From Lysobacterales bacterium (GTDB lineage: Bacteria; Pseudomonadota; Gammaproteobacteria; Xanthomonadales; Ahniellaceae), in NCBI GenBank assembly GCA_016182785.1, contig JACPFU010000003.1, positions 62,001 through 126,000 on the forward strand: a stretch of 64,000 nt of DNA, read 5' to 3'. Under the pieces are notes generated by a model, which did not search any database, was not told the origin of the DNA, and saw nothing but the letters and a program-made list of their open reading frames with translations. The translations under genes were made by a program, and so were the position numbers. This document shows positions 32,497-46,169 of the stretch, piece after piece (positions within the stretch are counted from its first letter, which is position 1; each line of letters opens with the position of its first letter).

Positions 32497-34164
32497 TTAC
32501 CGCGCCGCCGCGATCAGTTCCTTCGCGGCCGAGCGCGTGGCGCTGGTGATCTCGACGCCGCCGAGCATGCGCGCGATTTCGTCGACGCGGGCCTTGCCTT
32601 CGATCGGGTCGAAGCGCGTGTGCGTCTGGCCGCCGGCGATCGACTTGCGCACGGCGATGTGCTGGTGGCCCTGCGCCGCAACCTGGGCCAGATGCGTCAC
32701 GCACAGCACCTGGCGGCTGCCGCCGAGTTCGCGCAGCTTGCGCCCGACCACTTCGGCGGTGGCGCCGCCGATGCCGGCATCGACCTCGTCGAAGACCATC
32801 ACCGGAACCTCGTCGGAACCGATTGCCGCGACCTCGATCGCGAGGCTGATGCGCGCCAGCTCGCCGCCGGATGCGATCTTGCGCAGCGGCCGTCCGGGCT
32901 GACCGGGGTTGGGCGCGACCACGAACTCGATCTCGTCCCGCCCAGCGGCCGGGAACTCGGCGTCGCTGCGCGCTTCCATGCGGATCTCGAAAGCGCCGGC
33001 GATGGCCAGTTCGCGCAGCAGTCCGGTGACGCGCGTGGCCAGCGTGGTCGCGGCGAAACGGCGCGACTCCGACAGCGCCTTGGCTGCGCGCGTGTAGTCG
33101 GCGGTGGCGCTCTCGCGTTCGCGCCGCAGTGCGTCGATCCGATTCCCGGCGTGTTGCAGGCGGTCGATCTCGGCGGCCAGCTCGTCGAGCCGGATCGCGA
33201 GTTCGTGCGCCGGCACGCGGTGCTTGCGCGCCAGTTCATGCAGGCGCGCGAGTTGCGCGTCGAGTTCGCCGTAGCGTTCCGGGTCGAGGTCCTGGGCCGA
33301 GCGGTAGCGCTCCAGTTCGTTGATCGCCTCGACCAGCTGGATGCCGGCCGATTCCAGCAATTCGGCTACCGGCGCCAGCGTCGCGTCGACCTGGGCCAGC
33401 TTGCGCGCGTCGCTGGCGCTGCGCGCGAGCAGCGAGGTCGCCGAGTGATCGTCGTCGCTGTCGAGCGCGTCGATCAGCTGCTGGCTTCCGGCGAGCAGGG
33501 TGGCGGCGTGCGCGAGGCGGCGGTGGTCGTCGACCAGGCGCGCATAGGATTCCCCGCTCAGCGCGAACTTGTGCAGTTCCTGGTGCTGGAAGCGCAGGTA
33601 GTCGAGGCGGTCCGGGTCGCCCTGTTCGGCGCCGGACAGCTCCGCGATCTGGCGGTCGATCGCGGCGATCTGCTGTGCGCTGCGCGCCACATCCTGCAGG
33701 CGCTCGTCGTGCTGCGCGAACGCGTCGAGCACCGCGAGCTGGTGGCGCCGCGACAGCAGCGCCTGGTGTTCGTGCTGGCCGTGGATCTCGACCAGGAAGG
33801 TCGCCGCGGTGCGCAGGATCGCCAGCGATACCGGGCGGTCGTTGATCCACGCGCGCGAACTGCCGTCGCCGCGGATCACCCGCCGCAGCCGCATCTGCTC
33901 CTCGTCGTCGAGCTCCTGCTCGCGCAGCCAGGCGCGCGCCGCCGGCAGTGCGCGCAGGTCGAACTCGGCCGAGATCTCGGCGCGTTCGGCGCCGTGGCGG
34001 ACCACGCCGGCATCGCCGCGCGCGCCGGCCAGCAGCATCAGCGCATCCACCAGCAGCGACTTGCCGGCGCCGGTTTCCCCGGTGAGCACGCTCATGCCGG
34101 CCGCGAAGTGGACGTCGGCGGCATCGATGATCGCGAAATCCTTGACGAACAGTGTGCGCAACAT
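32497..34164 (-). CDS. recN: DNA repair protein RecN
   Basis: A 555-residue SMC-like ATPase used in recombinational double-strand break repair. Walker A GETGAGKS is near residues 29-36, coiled-coil segments fill the middle, signature KIASGGELARISLAIE and Walker B VMVFDEVDAGIGG are near the C-terminus. It is divergent from hrcA. No LexA box of E. coli type is seen in the 100 bp in between. Confidence 0.96.
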   Translation of the reverse strand: MLRTLFVKDFAIIDAADVHFAAGMSVLTGETGAGKSLLVDALMLLAGARGDAGVVRHGAERAEISAEFDLRALPAARAWLREQELDDEEQMRLRRVIRGDGSSRAWINDRPVSLAILRTAATFLVEIHGQHEHQALLSRRHQLAVLDAFAQHDERLQDVARSAQQIAAIDRQIAELSGAEQGDPDRLDYLRFQHQELHKFALSGESYARLVDDHRRLAHAATLLAGSQQLIDALDSDDDHSATSLLARSASDARKLAQVDATLAPVAELLESAGIQLVEAINELERYRSAQDLDPERYGELDAQLARLHELARKHRVPAHELAIRLDELAAEIDRLQHAGNRIDALRRERESATADYTRAAKALSESRRFAATTLATRVTGLLRELAIAGAFEIRMEARSDAEFPAAGRDEIEFVVAPNPGQPGRPLRKIASGGELARISLAIEVAAIGSDEVPVMVFDEVDAGIGGATAEVVGRKLRELGGSRQVLCVTHLAQVAAQGHQHIAVRKSIAGGQTHTRFDPIEGKARVDEIARMLGGVEITSATRSAAKELIAAAR

Positions 34165-34266
34165 GGCGCAGAGGCTAGCAAAGGCCGGGCCATCGCGTCA
34201 CCGCTCGCGTTGACCGCGCGCGACCGCCATTGATAGCGTCGCCGCGACCCCCATTTGATCCACGCC

Positions 34267-35322
34267 ATGCGCCGCCGTCTCGCCGACCATCTCGATGCCC
34301 GTGCCCGCCACCTGTTGCGCACGCTGATCGCGCAATACATCCGCGACGGCGAGCCGGTGGGTTCGCGCACGCTTGCGCGCCAGAGCGGGCTCGACCTGAG
34401 TCCGGCGACGATCCGCAACGTGCTCTCGGACCTGGAGGAGATCGGACTGATCGCGGCACCGCATACCTCGGCGGGTCGCATTCCGACCGCGCAGGGCTAT
34501 CGCCTGTTCGTCGATTCGCTGCTGCAGCTGCAGGCGCCGCGACCGGACGAGATGGACGCCCTGCAGCGCGAGATCCCGCCCGGCACCAGTACCCAGGACA
34601 TGCTCGGACGGGTGTCTGGCGTGCTCAGCGAGCTGACCCACTTCGTCGGGCTGGTCACGGTGCCAAAGCGCGACCAGTTCGCCTTCCGCCAGATCGACTT
34701 CGTCCAGCTCGGTCCGAGCCGGGTGCTGGTGATCCTGGTGTTCACCGACAACGAAGTGCAGAACCGCGTGCTCGACCTGCCGCGCGCCTATGCTCCGGGC
34801 GAACTGGAACAGGTCGCGAACTATCTGAACCAGAACTTCTCCGGGCTGGCACTGGACGAGATCCGTCGGCGCATCGTCTCCGAGATGGAAGCCGCGCGCG
34901 ATTCGATCGACCGCGTGCTGCGCTCGGCGATCGACCTGGCCAACGCCTCGTTCCGCGTCGATACCCGCGACGATGTGGTGCTGGCCGGGCAGACCAACCT
35001 GATGGGCTTGTCGGAGCTTGCCAGCGTCGATCGCCTGCGCGAGCTGTTCGAGGCGTTCCAGCGCAAGCGCGAACTGGCGCGCCTGCTCGAAGGTTGCGCC
35101 CAGGCCGAGGGCGTGCGCCTGTTCATCGGCGAGGAATCCGGCTACGCGCCGCTCGGGCCATGCAGCCTGGTCACCGCGCCCTACGGCGCCGAGGGCAAGG
35201 TGCTCGGCGTGATCGGCGTGATCGGTCCGACGCGGATGGACTACGACCGCGTGATCCCGGTGGTGCAGACCACCGCGCGCATCCTGTCCGGCACCTTGAA
35301 GAACGCCGGGCTGGCCCCATAA
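34267..35322 (+). CDS. hrcA: heat-inducible transcription repressor HrcA
   Basis: A 351-residue repressor. The N-terminal winged helix (LIAQYIRDGEPVGSRTLARQSGLDLSPATIRNVL, in parts) binds CIRCE, and the GAF-like core ends in GVIGVIGPTRMDYDRVIPVV. I find no CIRCE element upstream of hrcA, grpE or dnaK. A weak sigma-32-like pair (TTGATA 34230-34235, CCCCATTT near 34249-34256) lies before it but would leave only a few nt of leader. Confidence 0.96.
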   Translation: MRRRLADHLDARARHLLRTLIAQYIRDGEPVGSRTLARQSGLDLSPATIRNVLSDLEEIGLIAAPHTSAGRIPTAQGYRLFVDSLLQLQAPRPDEMDALQREIPPGTSTQDMLGRVSGVLSELTHFVGLVTVPKRDQFAFRQIDFVQLGPSRVLVILVFTDNEVQNRVLDLPRAYAPGELEQVANYLNQNFSGLALDEIRRRIVSEMEAARDSIDRVLRSAIDLANASFRVDTRDDVVLAGQTNLMGLSELASVDRLRELFEAFQRKRELARLLEGCAQAEGVRLFIGEESGYAPLGPCSLVTAPYGAEGKVLGVIGVIGPTRMDYDRVIPVVQTTARILSGTLKNAGLAP

Positions 35323-35369
35323 GCCGGCCGGGGCAATTCGGCCACGACGGCCGCAGCACGGAGATTCCC

Positions 35370-35903
35370 ATGAACCAGGACACGACGCCGGCGGCTGCCG
35401 GCGACGATTTCGGCGCGCTGCCGGCCGAGGAACTGGAGGCGCGTCTGCGCGACCTCGAGAACCAGCTCGGGGCGGCGAAGGACGAGCAGGTGCGCCTGCT
35501 CGCCGAGATGGACAACCAGCGCAAGCGCGCCGCGCGCGATGTCGACGCAGCGCGCAAGTTCGGCGTCGAGAAACTGCTCAACGACCTGATGCCGGTTTGC
35601 GACGGGCTGGAGATGGGCTTGAGCCAGGGCGGACAGGACGCGGCAAAGCTGCGCGAAGGCATGGACCTGACGCTCAGGCTGCTGCTCAAGGCCACCGAGG
35701 GCCACGGCCTGAAGCGGCTGAGCCCGGCGGGCGAGGCGTTCAACCCGGAATGGCACCAGGCAATGGCGATGGTGCCGAGCGCGGACAAGGCTGCGGGCAC
35801 GGTGATCGACGTGTACCAGACCGGGTATCGCCTGCACGAACGCCTGATCCGCCCGGCGATGGTGACCGTCGCCACCGACCCGTTGCCGCCTGAAGATGCC
35901 TGA
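35370..35903 (+). CDS. grpE: GrpE, nucleotide exchange factor of DnaK
   Basis: A 177-residue protein. The N-terminal long helix (EELEARLRDLENQLGAAKDEQ) dimerises, and the C-terminal beta-wing domain has FNPEWHQAMAMVPS and GTVIDVYQTGYRLHERLIRPAMVTV. It removes ADP from DnaK. It follows hrcA by 47 bp and precedes dnaK by 82 bp. GGAG precedes the ATG. Confidence 0.97.
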   Translation: MNQDTTPAAAGDDFGALPAEELEARLRDLENQLGAAKDEQVRLLAEMDNQRKRAARDVDAARKFGVEKLLNDLMPVCDGLEMGLSQGGQDAAKLREGMDLTLRLLLKATEGHGLKRLSPAGEAFNPEWHQAMAMVPSADKAAGTVIDVYQTGYRLHERLIRPAMVTVATDPLPPEDA

Positions 35904-35911
35904 CCCAGGCC

Positions 35912-35939
35912 CTTGAACCTCGCATCCACAGCCACATAA
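35912..35939 (+). promoter_or_regulatory. sigma-32 promoter of dnaK
   Basis: CTTGAA (35912-35917, preceded by CC) and CCACATAA (35932-35939) are separated by 14 nt. They match the heat-shock consensus CTTGAAA and CCCCATnT well. Transcription would begin about 40 nt before the dnaK ATG. Confidence 0.65.
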
Positions 35940-35985
35940 CAGCGCCATCCGCCGCAAGGCATACCGCATTTTCCGGAGACCTCCC

Positions 35986-37911
<1,926 letters not shown>

Positions 37912-37936
37912 GGCATCCGAAGTGATGTGAGCCTGC

Positions 37937-37968
37937 AGCCCGGATTGTGCGAACAGTCCGGGCTTGCT
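37937..37968 (+). terminator. intercistronic terminator-like hairpin between dnaK and dnaJ
   Basis: AGCCCGGA (37937-37944) pairs with TCCGGGCT (37957-37964), followed by TGCTTTT. It lies 25 nt past the dnaK stop and could reduce transcription into dnaJ, giving less DnaJ than DnaK. Confidence 0.65.
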
Positions 37969-38006
37969 TTTCCCGCCCTGGCGAATCCGCAGAAGAAACC
38001 AGCCGC

Positions 38007-39119
38007 ATGAGCAAACGCGATTACTACGAAGTGCTGGGGGTCGAGAAGTCGGCGTCGGAAGACGATCTGAAGAAGGCCTATCGCCGGCTGGCGATGAAGC
38101 ACCATCCGGATCGCAATGACGGCGACAAGGAGGCCGAGGTCAAGTTCAAGGAGGCGAAGGAGGCCTGGGAGGTGCTGTCGGACCCGGCCAAGCGTCGCGC
38201 CTATGACCAGCACGGCCATGCCGCGTTCGAGCAGGGCATGGGCGGTGGCGGCGGCTATGCCGACGTCGGCGACATCTTCGGCGACATCTTCTCCGACCTG
38301 TTCGGCGGTGGTCGGCGCGGTGGTGCGGCGCGGCGCGGCGCGGACATGCGCATCGTGGTCGAACTCGATCTGGAGGAGGCGGTGTTCGGCGTCGCCAAGC
38401 AGATCGACGTGCCGGCGGTGGCCAACTGCGACGACTGCGACGGCACCGGTTCGCAGGACCGCAAGACCAGCACCTGCTCGATGTGCCGCGGTCGTGGCCG
38501 CGTCGTCGCGCAGCGCGGCATCTTCCATGTCGAGCAGGCGTGCCCGACCTGCAACGGCAGCGGCAAGCAGATCGAGAAGGCATGCAAGAGCTGTCGCGGC
38601 CATGGCCGCGTGCAGAAGGAGAAGACGCTGTCGGTGAAGATCCCCGCCGGCGTCGACACCGGCGATCGCGTGCGCCTGGCCGGCGAGGGCCACGCCGGAC
38701 CGCCGGGCACGCCGAACGGGGACCTGTTCGTCGAGATGATGGTGCGCGAGCACAAGATCTTCTCGCGCGAAGGCAACGATCTCTATTGCGAAGTGCCGAT
38801 CCGCTTCTCGCTGGCCGCACTCGGTGGCGACGTGGTGATCCCGACGCTGGACGGCGATGCCCGCATCAAGGTGCCCGCCGAGACCCAGACCGGCAAGCTG
38901 TTCCGTCTGCGCGGCAAGGGCGTGAAGTCGGTGCGCGGACACGAGCAGGGCGACCTGATGTGTCGCGTCGTGGTCGAGACGCCGGTGCGCCTGAGCAAGC
39001 GCCAGCGCGAGCTGCTGGAGGAGTTCGAGGCCACCTTCGATGACGGCAAGGACCACATGCCGCGCCAGACCTCCTGGCTCGATGGCGTCAAGTCGTTCTG
39101 GGACAAGATGACCTCCTGA
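38007..39119 (+). CDS. dnaJ: DnaJ (Hsp40) cochaperone
   Basis: A 370-residue type I J-protein. The J-domain (residues 5-70) contains HHPDRN with the HPD motif, then a G-rich stretch ([21 protein letters not shown]-like). Four CxxCxGxG zinc motifs follow ([32 protein letters not shown]), then two C-terminal substrate domains. It starts at [11 protein letters not shown]. Confidence 0.98.
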   Translation: MSKRDYYEVLGVEKSASEDDLKKAYRRLAMKHHPDRNDGDKEAEVKFKEAKEAWEVLSDPAKRRAYDQHGHAAFEQGMGGGGGYADVGDIFGDIFSDLFGGGRRGGAARRGADMRIVVELDLEEAVFGVAKQIDVPAVANCDDCDGTGSQDRKTSTCSMCRGRGRVVAQRGIFHVEQACPTCNGSGKQIEKACKSCRGHGRVQKEKTLSVKIPAGVDTGDRVRLAGEGHAGPPGTPNGDLFVEMMVREHKIFSREGNDLYCEVPIRFSLAALGGDVVIPTLDGDARIKVPAETQTGKLFRLRGKGVKSVRGHEQGDLMCRVVVETPVRLSKRQRELLEEFEATFDDGKDHMPRQTSWLDGVKSFWDKMTS

Positions 39120-39226
39120 GGTTGCTGCTGACCTCACCCGTTTGCGCCTCGTGACCAGTCGCGAGCGGGGAGGTGGCAGGCGCCATCGCCGCTGCTAGGC
39201 TGCGCTCCCGTTTTCCGGAGCCCGAC

Positions 39227-41035
39227 ATGTCCGCCAGCCGTCTTGCGTTCGCGATCGCCCTCACGCTGGGCCTGCCCCTGTTCTCGGCGTGCAGCCCTGC
39301 GCCTGCGCCGGTGGCGCAAGCGCCGAAGCCGGCGGCGGTGAACCACGACCAGCACTTCGACGCGCTCGGCCGTTCGGCATTGAGCAGCTGGTTCCGGCTC
39401 AACCCGGTGATGGCGACCCAGGTCGGCAGCCACATCGCCGATGCGGAACTCGACGACCTCAGCGCCAAGGGTCGCGCCGCGGCGCTTGCCTTCGCGCGCG
39501 ACACGCTGGCGCAGCTGGAGTCGATCGACGTCGCGGCGCTGTCGCGCGAGAACCAGATCGACTACGCCATGCTGCGCAACGAGCTGCAGAGCCAGATCTG
39601 GACCAACGAAACGCTGCAGGCCTGGGCCTGGGACCCGCAGGTGTACAGCCAGCTCGCCGGCAGCGCCATCTACACGCTGATGGCGCGCGAGTTCGCGCCG
39701 TTGCCCGAGCGCCTGAAGTCGGCGACGCTGCGCATGGAGAAGCTGCCGCTGCTGTTTGCGCAGATGCGCGAGAACCTCGATCCGGCGCGGGTGCCGTCGA
39801 TCCATGCCGAGACCGTGGCCAAGCAGCACGCCGGCATCCTCGGCCTGGTCGAGCAGTTCATCACCCCGAACCTCGGCCAGCTCGGCGACGAGGACCGCGA
39901 ACGCGCCGAGAACGCGATCGGCAACCTCAAGATCGCCGTCGCCGAGCAGCAGAAGTGGCTGGACGAAACCCTGGTGCCGAATGCCAAGGGCGACTTCCGC
40001 ATCGGCGCCGCGCGTTATGACCAGAAGCTCGCGTTCGCGCTGAATTCGCCGCTCGGCCGCGCCGAGATCCGCAGTCGCGCCGAAGCCGAACTTAGCCGCG
40101 TGCGCAGCGAGATGTACGACATCGCGCGTGCCGTGCTGGCGGAGCGCAAGGACGCGCCGGAACTGCCCGAGCAGCCGACCCCGGAGCAGCAGCAGGCAGG
40201 CATTGCCGCGGCGCTGGAACTGGCCTATGCCGAGCGTCCGGAGCGCGACAAGGTGGTCGAACTGGCGACCGCGAGCACCGAGCGCGCCACCGCCTTCGTG
40301 CGCGAGAAGGGGCTGGTCACGCTGCCGGACTCCCCGGTCAAGATCATCCTGATGCCGGAATTCCAGCGCGGCGTGTCGGTCGCCTACTGCGATTCCCCGG
40401 GCCCGCTCGACAAGCGCCTCGACACCTTCTACGCGGTCTCGCCGATCCCCGCGGACTGGAGCGACGAGCAGGTCGACTCGTTCCTGCGCGAATACAACTC
40501 GCGTTCGATCGAGGAGCTGAGCATCCACGAGGCGATGCCCGGGCATTTCCTGCAGATCGCGCACTCGAACAAGCATCCGTCGACGCTGCGCGCGGTGCTC
40601 TCGTCCGGCCCGTTCGTCGAGGGCTGGGCGGTGTTCGCCGAGAAGCTGATGGTCGACGCCGGCTATCTCGACAACGACCCGCTGTTCAAGCTGATCAACC
40701 TGAAGTGGTACCTGCGCGTGATCACCAACGCCATCATCGACCAGGCCATCCACGTCGATGGCATGGAACGCGATGCGGCGATGGAGCTGATGACGGTGCA
40801 GGGCTTCCAGCAGGAGCGCGAAGCTGCCGGCAAGTGGGTGCGCGCGCAGCTCACCTCGGCGCAGCTGCCGACCTACTTCGTCGGCTTCCAGGAGCACCTG
40901 GACCTGGAGAAGGCGGTGCGCGAGCGCGAAGGCGATCGCTTCGACCTGCGCAAGTACAACGACCGCGTGCTCTCGTTCGGGTCGCCGCCGGTGCGCTACG
41001 TGCGCCAGATGATGCTGGAGGAGCCGATCCGGTGA
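39227..41035 (+). CDS. DUF885-family lipoprotein, predicted metallohydrolase
   Basis: A 602-residue lipoprotein (lipobox LFSAC followed by Ser, outer-membrane sorting). The DUF885 core contains the metal motif HEAMPGHFLQIAH near residue 440, ERDxWxxY-like helices, and EGWAVFAEKLM near 465, typical of this gluzincin-like family of predicted peptidases. The ATG is preceded by CCGGAG. It is monocistronic after dnaJ. Its substrate is unknown, probably peptides in the periplasm. Confidence 0.9.
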   Translation: MSASRLAFAIALTLGLPLFSACSPAPAPVAQAPKPAAVNHDQHFDALGRSALSSWFRLNPVMATQVGSHIADAELDDLSAKGRAAALAFARDTLAQLESIDVAALSRENQIDYAMLRNELQSQIWTNETLQAWAWDPQVYSQLAGSAIYTLMAREFAPLPERLKSATLRMEKLPLLFAQMRENLDPARVPSIHAETVAKQHAGILGLVEQFITPNLGQLGDEDRERAENAIGNLKIAVAEQQKWLDETLVPNAKGDFRIGAARYDQKLAFALNSPLGRAEIRSRAEAELSRVRSEMYDIARAVLAERKDAPELPEQPTPEQQQAGIAAALELAYAERPERDKVVELATASTERATAFVREKGLVTLPDSPVKIILMPEFQRGVSVAYCDSPGPLDKRLDTFYAVSPIPADWSDEQVDSFLREYNSRSIEELSIHEAMPGHFLQIAHSNKHPSTLRAVLSSGPFVEGWAVFAEKLMVDAGYLDNDPLFKLINLKWYLRVITNAIIDQAIHVDGMERDAAMELMTVQGFQQEREAAGKWVRAQLTSAQLPTYFVGFQEHLDLEKAVREREGDRFDLRKYNDRVLSFGSPPVRYVRQMMLEEPIR

Positions 41036-41069
41036 AGGGCGTTTCGCGCGATCGGGCGGGACGGCGCGC

Positions 41070-41864
41070 ATGCTGATCTCGGTCGTGTTGCCCTCGCGCC
41101 TGGCGCCGATCGACGCCTCGGCGACGGAGGGGCGGTGGTTCGTGGAGCGCGCGCTCGACTGCATCGAGCGGCAGACGGTGCTCGGAGACGGGCACCGGAT
41201 CGAGGCGGTCATCGGCGTCGACCGCGGCCAAGGTTCGCGTGCCGTGGCGCGCCTCGGCGCGCGGGCGCGCGTGGTGGAGGCCGCGACGGCTGGACAGGCG
41301 CAGGCCCTGAACGCCGCGGCGTCGGCGATCCAGGGCGACTTCGTCGCGTTTCTCGAAGACGACGACTGGTGGGACGACGACTACCTCGCGTTTGCGCTGC
41401 AGGCATTGCAGCAGGTCGATTTCGTCAGCTCGACGCAACTCGAGCGCACCCCGGATGGCACCATCCTGCGCATCTTCGACTACCCGACGCCGTCGTCCTG
41501 GGTGATGCGGCGTGCGGTTTGGGACGCCGTCGGCGGCTTCGATCCGGACTATCGCTGGCATCTCGATTCCGACTGGCTCGGGCGTCTGCGCGAACAAGGC
41601 GCGAGGCGGCTGCACTTCGTCGAGGCCACGGCTCCGATCACCCTGAATGAAATCGGCGAGTCGCGCCTGCAACTCGCGTATCTGGTGCGCTTCGCGCGCG
41701 ACAAGCTGCAGCTGGCCCGGCACACGCGCTTTCTGCCGCTGGTGACGCGTACCGTGCATCCGGGGTCCGGCATGGCCCGTATCCGCACCGACCCGCAGCT
41801 GCGCGACGAGAGCCAGCGCGAATACGCGCGGTTGCAGCAGCGCTTCGGCGCACTGCCGTACTGA
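41070..41864 (+). CDS. family 2 glycosyltransferase-like protein
   Basis: A 264-residue GT-A fold protein. The start LISVVLPSR, the metal-binding DDDWWDDDYLAFALQAL near residues 98-114, and the acceptor part SSWVMRRAVWDAVGGFDPDYRWHLDSDW near 147-174 fit family 2. The C-terminal helical part (SRLQLAYLVRFARDKLQL) is less usual. There are no polysaccharide genes next to it, so the sugar and acceptor are unknown. It stands between the DUF885 gene and map. Confidence 0.8.
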   Translation: MLISVVLPSRLAPIDASATEGRWFVERALDCIERQTVLGDGHRIEAVIGVDRGQGSRAVARLGARARVVEAATAGQAQALNAAASAIQGDFVAFLEDDDWWDDDYLAFALQALQQVDFVSSTQLERTPDGTILRIFDYPTPSSWVMRRAVWDAVGGFDPDYRWHLDSDWLGRLREQGARRLHFVEATAPITLNEIGESRLQLAYLVRFARDKLQLARHTRFLPLVTRTVHPGSGMARIRTDPQLRDESQREYARLQQRFGALPY

Positions 41865-41935
41865 GCGGCGACCGTCACCGATTCGTCACGTTCGCGGCGT
41901 GGGCAGGTGGCGGCGGGCTTCGCTAAACTCGGCCG

Positions 41936-42733
41936 ATGGAAACGCCAGCGCGCAGCAGCAAGTTCATCCTCAAGTCGGCCGCCGACATCGCCAAGATGCG
42001 CGAGGCCGGTCGCCTCGCCGCGGACGTGCTCGACGTCGTCGCCGAGCACGTGAAGCCCGGGGTCAGCACCGAGGAACTGGATCGCATCTGCCACGACTAC
42101 ATCGTCAAGGTGCAGAAGGCGGTGCCGGCCAACCTCGGCTACAAGGGCTTTCCGAAGGTGATCTGCACCTCGGTCAACAACGTCATCTGCCACGGCATCC
42201 CGAGCGCCTCGAAGGTGCTGCGCGACGGCGACATCGTCAACATCGACGTCACCGTGATCAAGGATGGCTGGCATGGCGACACCAGTCGCATGTACTACGC
42301 CGGTGCGCCGTCGGTGCTGGCCAAGCGCCTGGTCGACGTGACGTTCGAGGCGATGTGGCGCGGCATCCGCATGGTGCGACCGGGGGCAACGCTCGGCGAC
42401 ATCGGGCACGCGATCCAGAGCTTCGCGGAATCGAACCGCTTCTCGGTGGTGCGCGAATACTGCGGTCACGGCATCGGGCAGGTCTACCACGAGGACCCGC
42501 AGGTACTGCATTACGGCAAGCCCGGCAGCGGGCCGGTGCTGGTCGAGGGCATGACCTTCACCATCGAACCGATGATCAATGCCGGCGGGCCGGCGACGCG
42601 GCTGATGCCGGATGGCTGGACCGTGGTCACGCGCGACCGTTCGCTGTCGGCGCAGTGGGAGCACACCATCGCGGTCACCGGAGACGGTTTTGAAGTGCTG
42701 ACCTTCGGCGCCGCGGACCGGACGGCGGCATGA
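41936..42733 (+). CDS. map: methionine aminopeptidase, type I
   Basis: A 265-residue pita-bread enzyme that removes the initiator Met. Substrate His is in ICHGIPS; metal ligands lie in VNIDVTVIKDGWHGDTSRM, in YCGHGIGQVYHEDPQ, and in MTFTIEPMI. The gene begins a tight operon and its stop overlaps glnD by 4 nt. TAAACT at 41924-41929 may be its -10 box. Confidence 0.97.
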   Translation: METPARSSKFILKSAADIAKMREAGRLAADVLDVVAEHVKPGVSTEELDRICHDYIVKVQKAVPANLGYKGFPKVICTSVNNVICHGIPSASKVLRDGDIVNIDVTVIKDGWHGDTSRMYYAGAPSVLAKRLVDVTFEAMWRGIRMVRPGATLGDIGHAIQSFAESNRFSVVREYCGHGIGQVYHEDPQVLHYGKPGSGPVLVEGMTFTIEPMINAGGPATRLMPDGWTVVTRDRSLSAQWEHTIAVTGDGFEVLTFGAADRTAA

Positions 42734-45341
42734 GCGAAGCGCCGGGCGCCGAAGCCGCCGCGCCCGCGGCCTTTGTCACTTCGCACTGGCGCGAGCGCCT
42801 GCGCAAGGAGCAGTTCGGCGACGAGGCCAGCTTTGCGCTCGGTACCCCGGCGGAGCAGCTGATCGCGGCGCGCGCCGCGCGCGTCGACGAAGCGCTGCGT
42901 GCCGCCTATGCCGCCGGTTTGGCCGATTGCGGCGGCCTGGTGCTGGCGGCGACCGGTGGCTACGGCCGCGGCGAGCTGTTTCCGCAGTCCGACATCGATT
43001 TGCTGTTGATCATCGACGCGGACGATGACGCCCGCCACGCCGCGATCGAGCGCTTCCTCGCCGCGATCTGGAACATCGGCCTCGGCGTCAGCCACATCGC
43101 GCGCACCCCCGAACAATGCCTGCGCATCGGCGCCGAAGATCTGTCGTCAGCGACCGCGATGTTCGAGTCGCGCTACCTCGCCGGCGACCAGGCACTGCTG
43201 ACCTCGACGCTTGCGGCGCTCGACACGCAGGGGGCGTGGCCGTCGCGCGAGTTCTTCGCGGCCAAGCGCGACGAACTGCGCGCGCGCCACGCACGCTTCA
43301 ACGACACCTCGTTCAACCTGGAGCCGAACCTGAAGGAAGGGCCCGGCGCGATCCGAGATCTCGACACGCTGGGCTGGATCGCACGCCGCTGTTTCGGCGT
43401 CACCGCGCTCGCCGCGTTCGCGCCGGCGGGGATCTGCAGCGCCGCCGACCAGGCCGCGCTGCTGGCGGCGCGATCGGTGCTGGCGAAACTGCGCTTCGGG
43501 CTGCATCGCGCCGTGCAGCGGCGCGAGGAGCGGCTGTTGTTCGACCACCAGCGCGAGTTGGCGAAGCTGTTCGGGTACGCCGACCAGCACCGCGAAAACC
43601 TCGCGGTCGAACAGCTGATGCAGGGCTTCTTCCGTGCCGCGTCGAGCGTGCGCCGCATCACCCAGCGGCTGCTGCTCGACTGGGAGGAACGGCTCGCGCC
43701 GGAACCCTCGCCGACGATCTGGTTCGAGGACGACTTCGGCCTGCGCCGCGGACGGCTGGCGCATCGAGATCCGGCGCGCATCGCTGCGCACATGGCCGGG
43801 GCGATGCAGGTGTGCCACCGCCTGGCGCTGACCGCGGCCGCAGACGGGCTGGCGCCGGAACTGGCAGCCACCATCCAGCAGGCGGTGCCGGGCTACGCGC
43901 CCGAGGCCGAGCGCGACGATTGCGTCGGCGCCTTCCGCGCCATCCTCAAGCAACCGTTGCGCGCCGCCCGCGTGCTGCGGGTGATGTCCGAGCTGGACCT
44001 GCTCGGGCGCCTGATCCCGGCGTTCGAGCGCGTCAGCGGGCGCATGCAGTACGACATGTTCCATGCCTACACCGTCGACCAGCACACCTTGCGCGTGCTC
44101 GAACACCTGGCACGCTTCGCCGACGCGGCCACCGCCGAGACCCTGCCGCTCGCGGTCGAGGTGCGCGCGCGGCTGCGCAAGCCGGAGCTGCTGCTGCTCG
44201 CCGGCCTGTTCCACGACATTGCCAAGGGTCGCGGCGGCGACCACTCCGAGCTCGGCGAGCGCGACGCGCGCGAGTTCGCGCGCTGGCTCGGGCTGTCGCA
44301 GGCCGAGGCCGACCTGGTCGCCTGGCTGGTGCGCCATCACCTCGACATGTCGATCACCGCGCAGAAGCAGGACATCGCCGACCCGGCGGTGGTGCATCGC
44401 TTCGCCACGCTGGTCGCGGACTGGGAGCGCCTCGACTATCTCTACCTGCTCACCGTCGCCGACATCTCCGGCACCAGCCCCAAGCTCTGGAATGCGTGGA
44501 AGGATCGCCTGCTTGCCGACCTGTACAACGCCACGCGCTACGCGCTGCGGCGCGGGCTCGAACATCCGGTGCACAGCCGCGAGCGCGTGGCCGAGATGCT
44601 GGAGCAGGCGCGCGAGGTGCTGCAGGCCACCGGCGGCGACGTCGCGGCCGCGGAGTGGGTGTGGGCCGACTACCCGGAAGACAGCGTGCTGCGCTTTTCG
44701 CCGGCGCAACTGGCGTGGCAGGCGGAGCAGGTGCTGGCACAGGGCGGAGCGCCCGGCGCGCGCGTCGCGGTGCGCAACGACGACAGCGGCGGCAGCGAGC
44801 TGCTGGTGATCTCGCAGGATCGCGACGGCCTGTTCGCGACCATCACCGCGGTGCTCGACCGCATGCAGATCAACGTCCACGACGCGCGCATCGTCACCAC
44901 CCGCGACTGTCGCGTGCTCGATACCTTCCAGATCCTCGACGCCCAGGGCCAGCCGCTGACCGACGCGGCGCGCGTCGACGATCTGTGCCGGCGCCTGACC
45001 GAGGAACTGGGCAAGCCGCAACTGACGCTGACCCCGGCGCGACGTGCCTGGTCGCGCCAGCAGAAGCATTTCCACGTGCCGTTGCGGGTCGAGTTCAGCG
45101 AGCGCGACGGCGGCACCCGCACCCAGCTGGCGCTGGTCTGTTCGGACCGGCCGGGGCTGCTCGCGCACGTCGCGCAGGCGTTTCGCGCCTGCGGCGTGCG
45201 CGTACACGACGCGCGCATCGCGACCTTCGGCGAGCGCGTCGAGGACTTCTTCGTGCTTTCCGACGAACACGATCGCGCGCTCGACGCAGCCGCGACCCAG
45301 GCGCTGGAACGCACCCTGGCCCACGAACTGGCACCGCTGCG

Positions 45342-45345
<4 letters not shown>
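42730..45345 (+). CDS. glnD: bifunctional uridylyltransferase/uridylyl-removing enzyme GlnD
   Basis: An 871-residue glutamine sensor that modifies PII proteins. The nucleotidyltransferase motif [18 protein letters not shown] lies near residues 75-92, the HD hydrolase site is [16 protein letters not shown] near 495-510, and two ACT domains ([19 protein letters not shown], and [15 protein letters not shown]) close the protein. It overlaps map and dapD by 4 nt each. Confidence 0.97.

Positions 45346-46168
<823 letters not shown>

Positions 46169-46169
<1 letters not shown>

Noticed and set aside
34165-34266. CIRCE operator before hrcA
   Set aside because: No TTAGCACTC...GAGTGCTAA-like inverted repeat is present in this gap, nor before grpE or dnaK.
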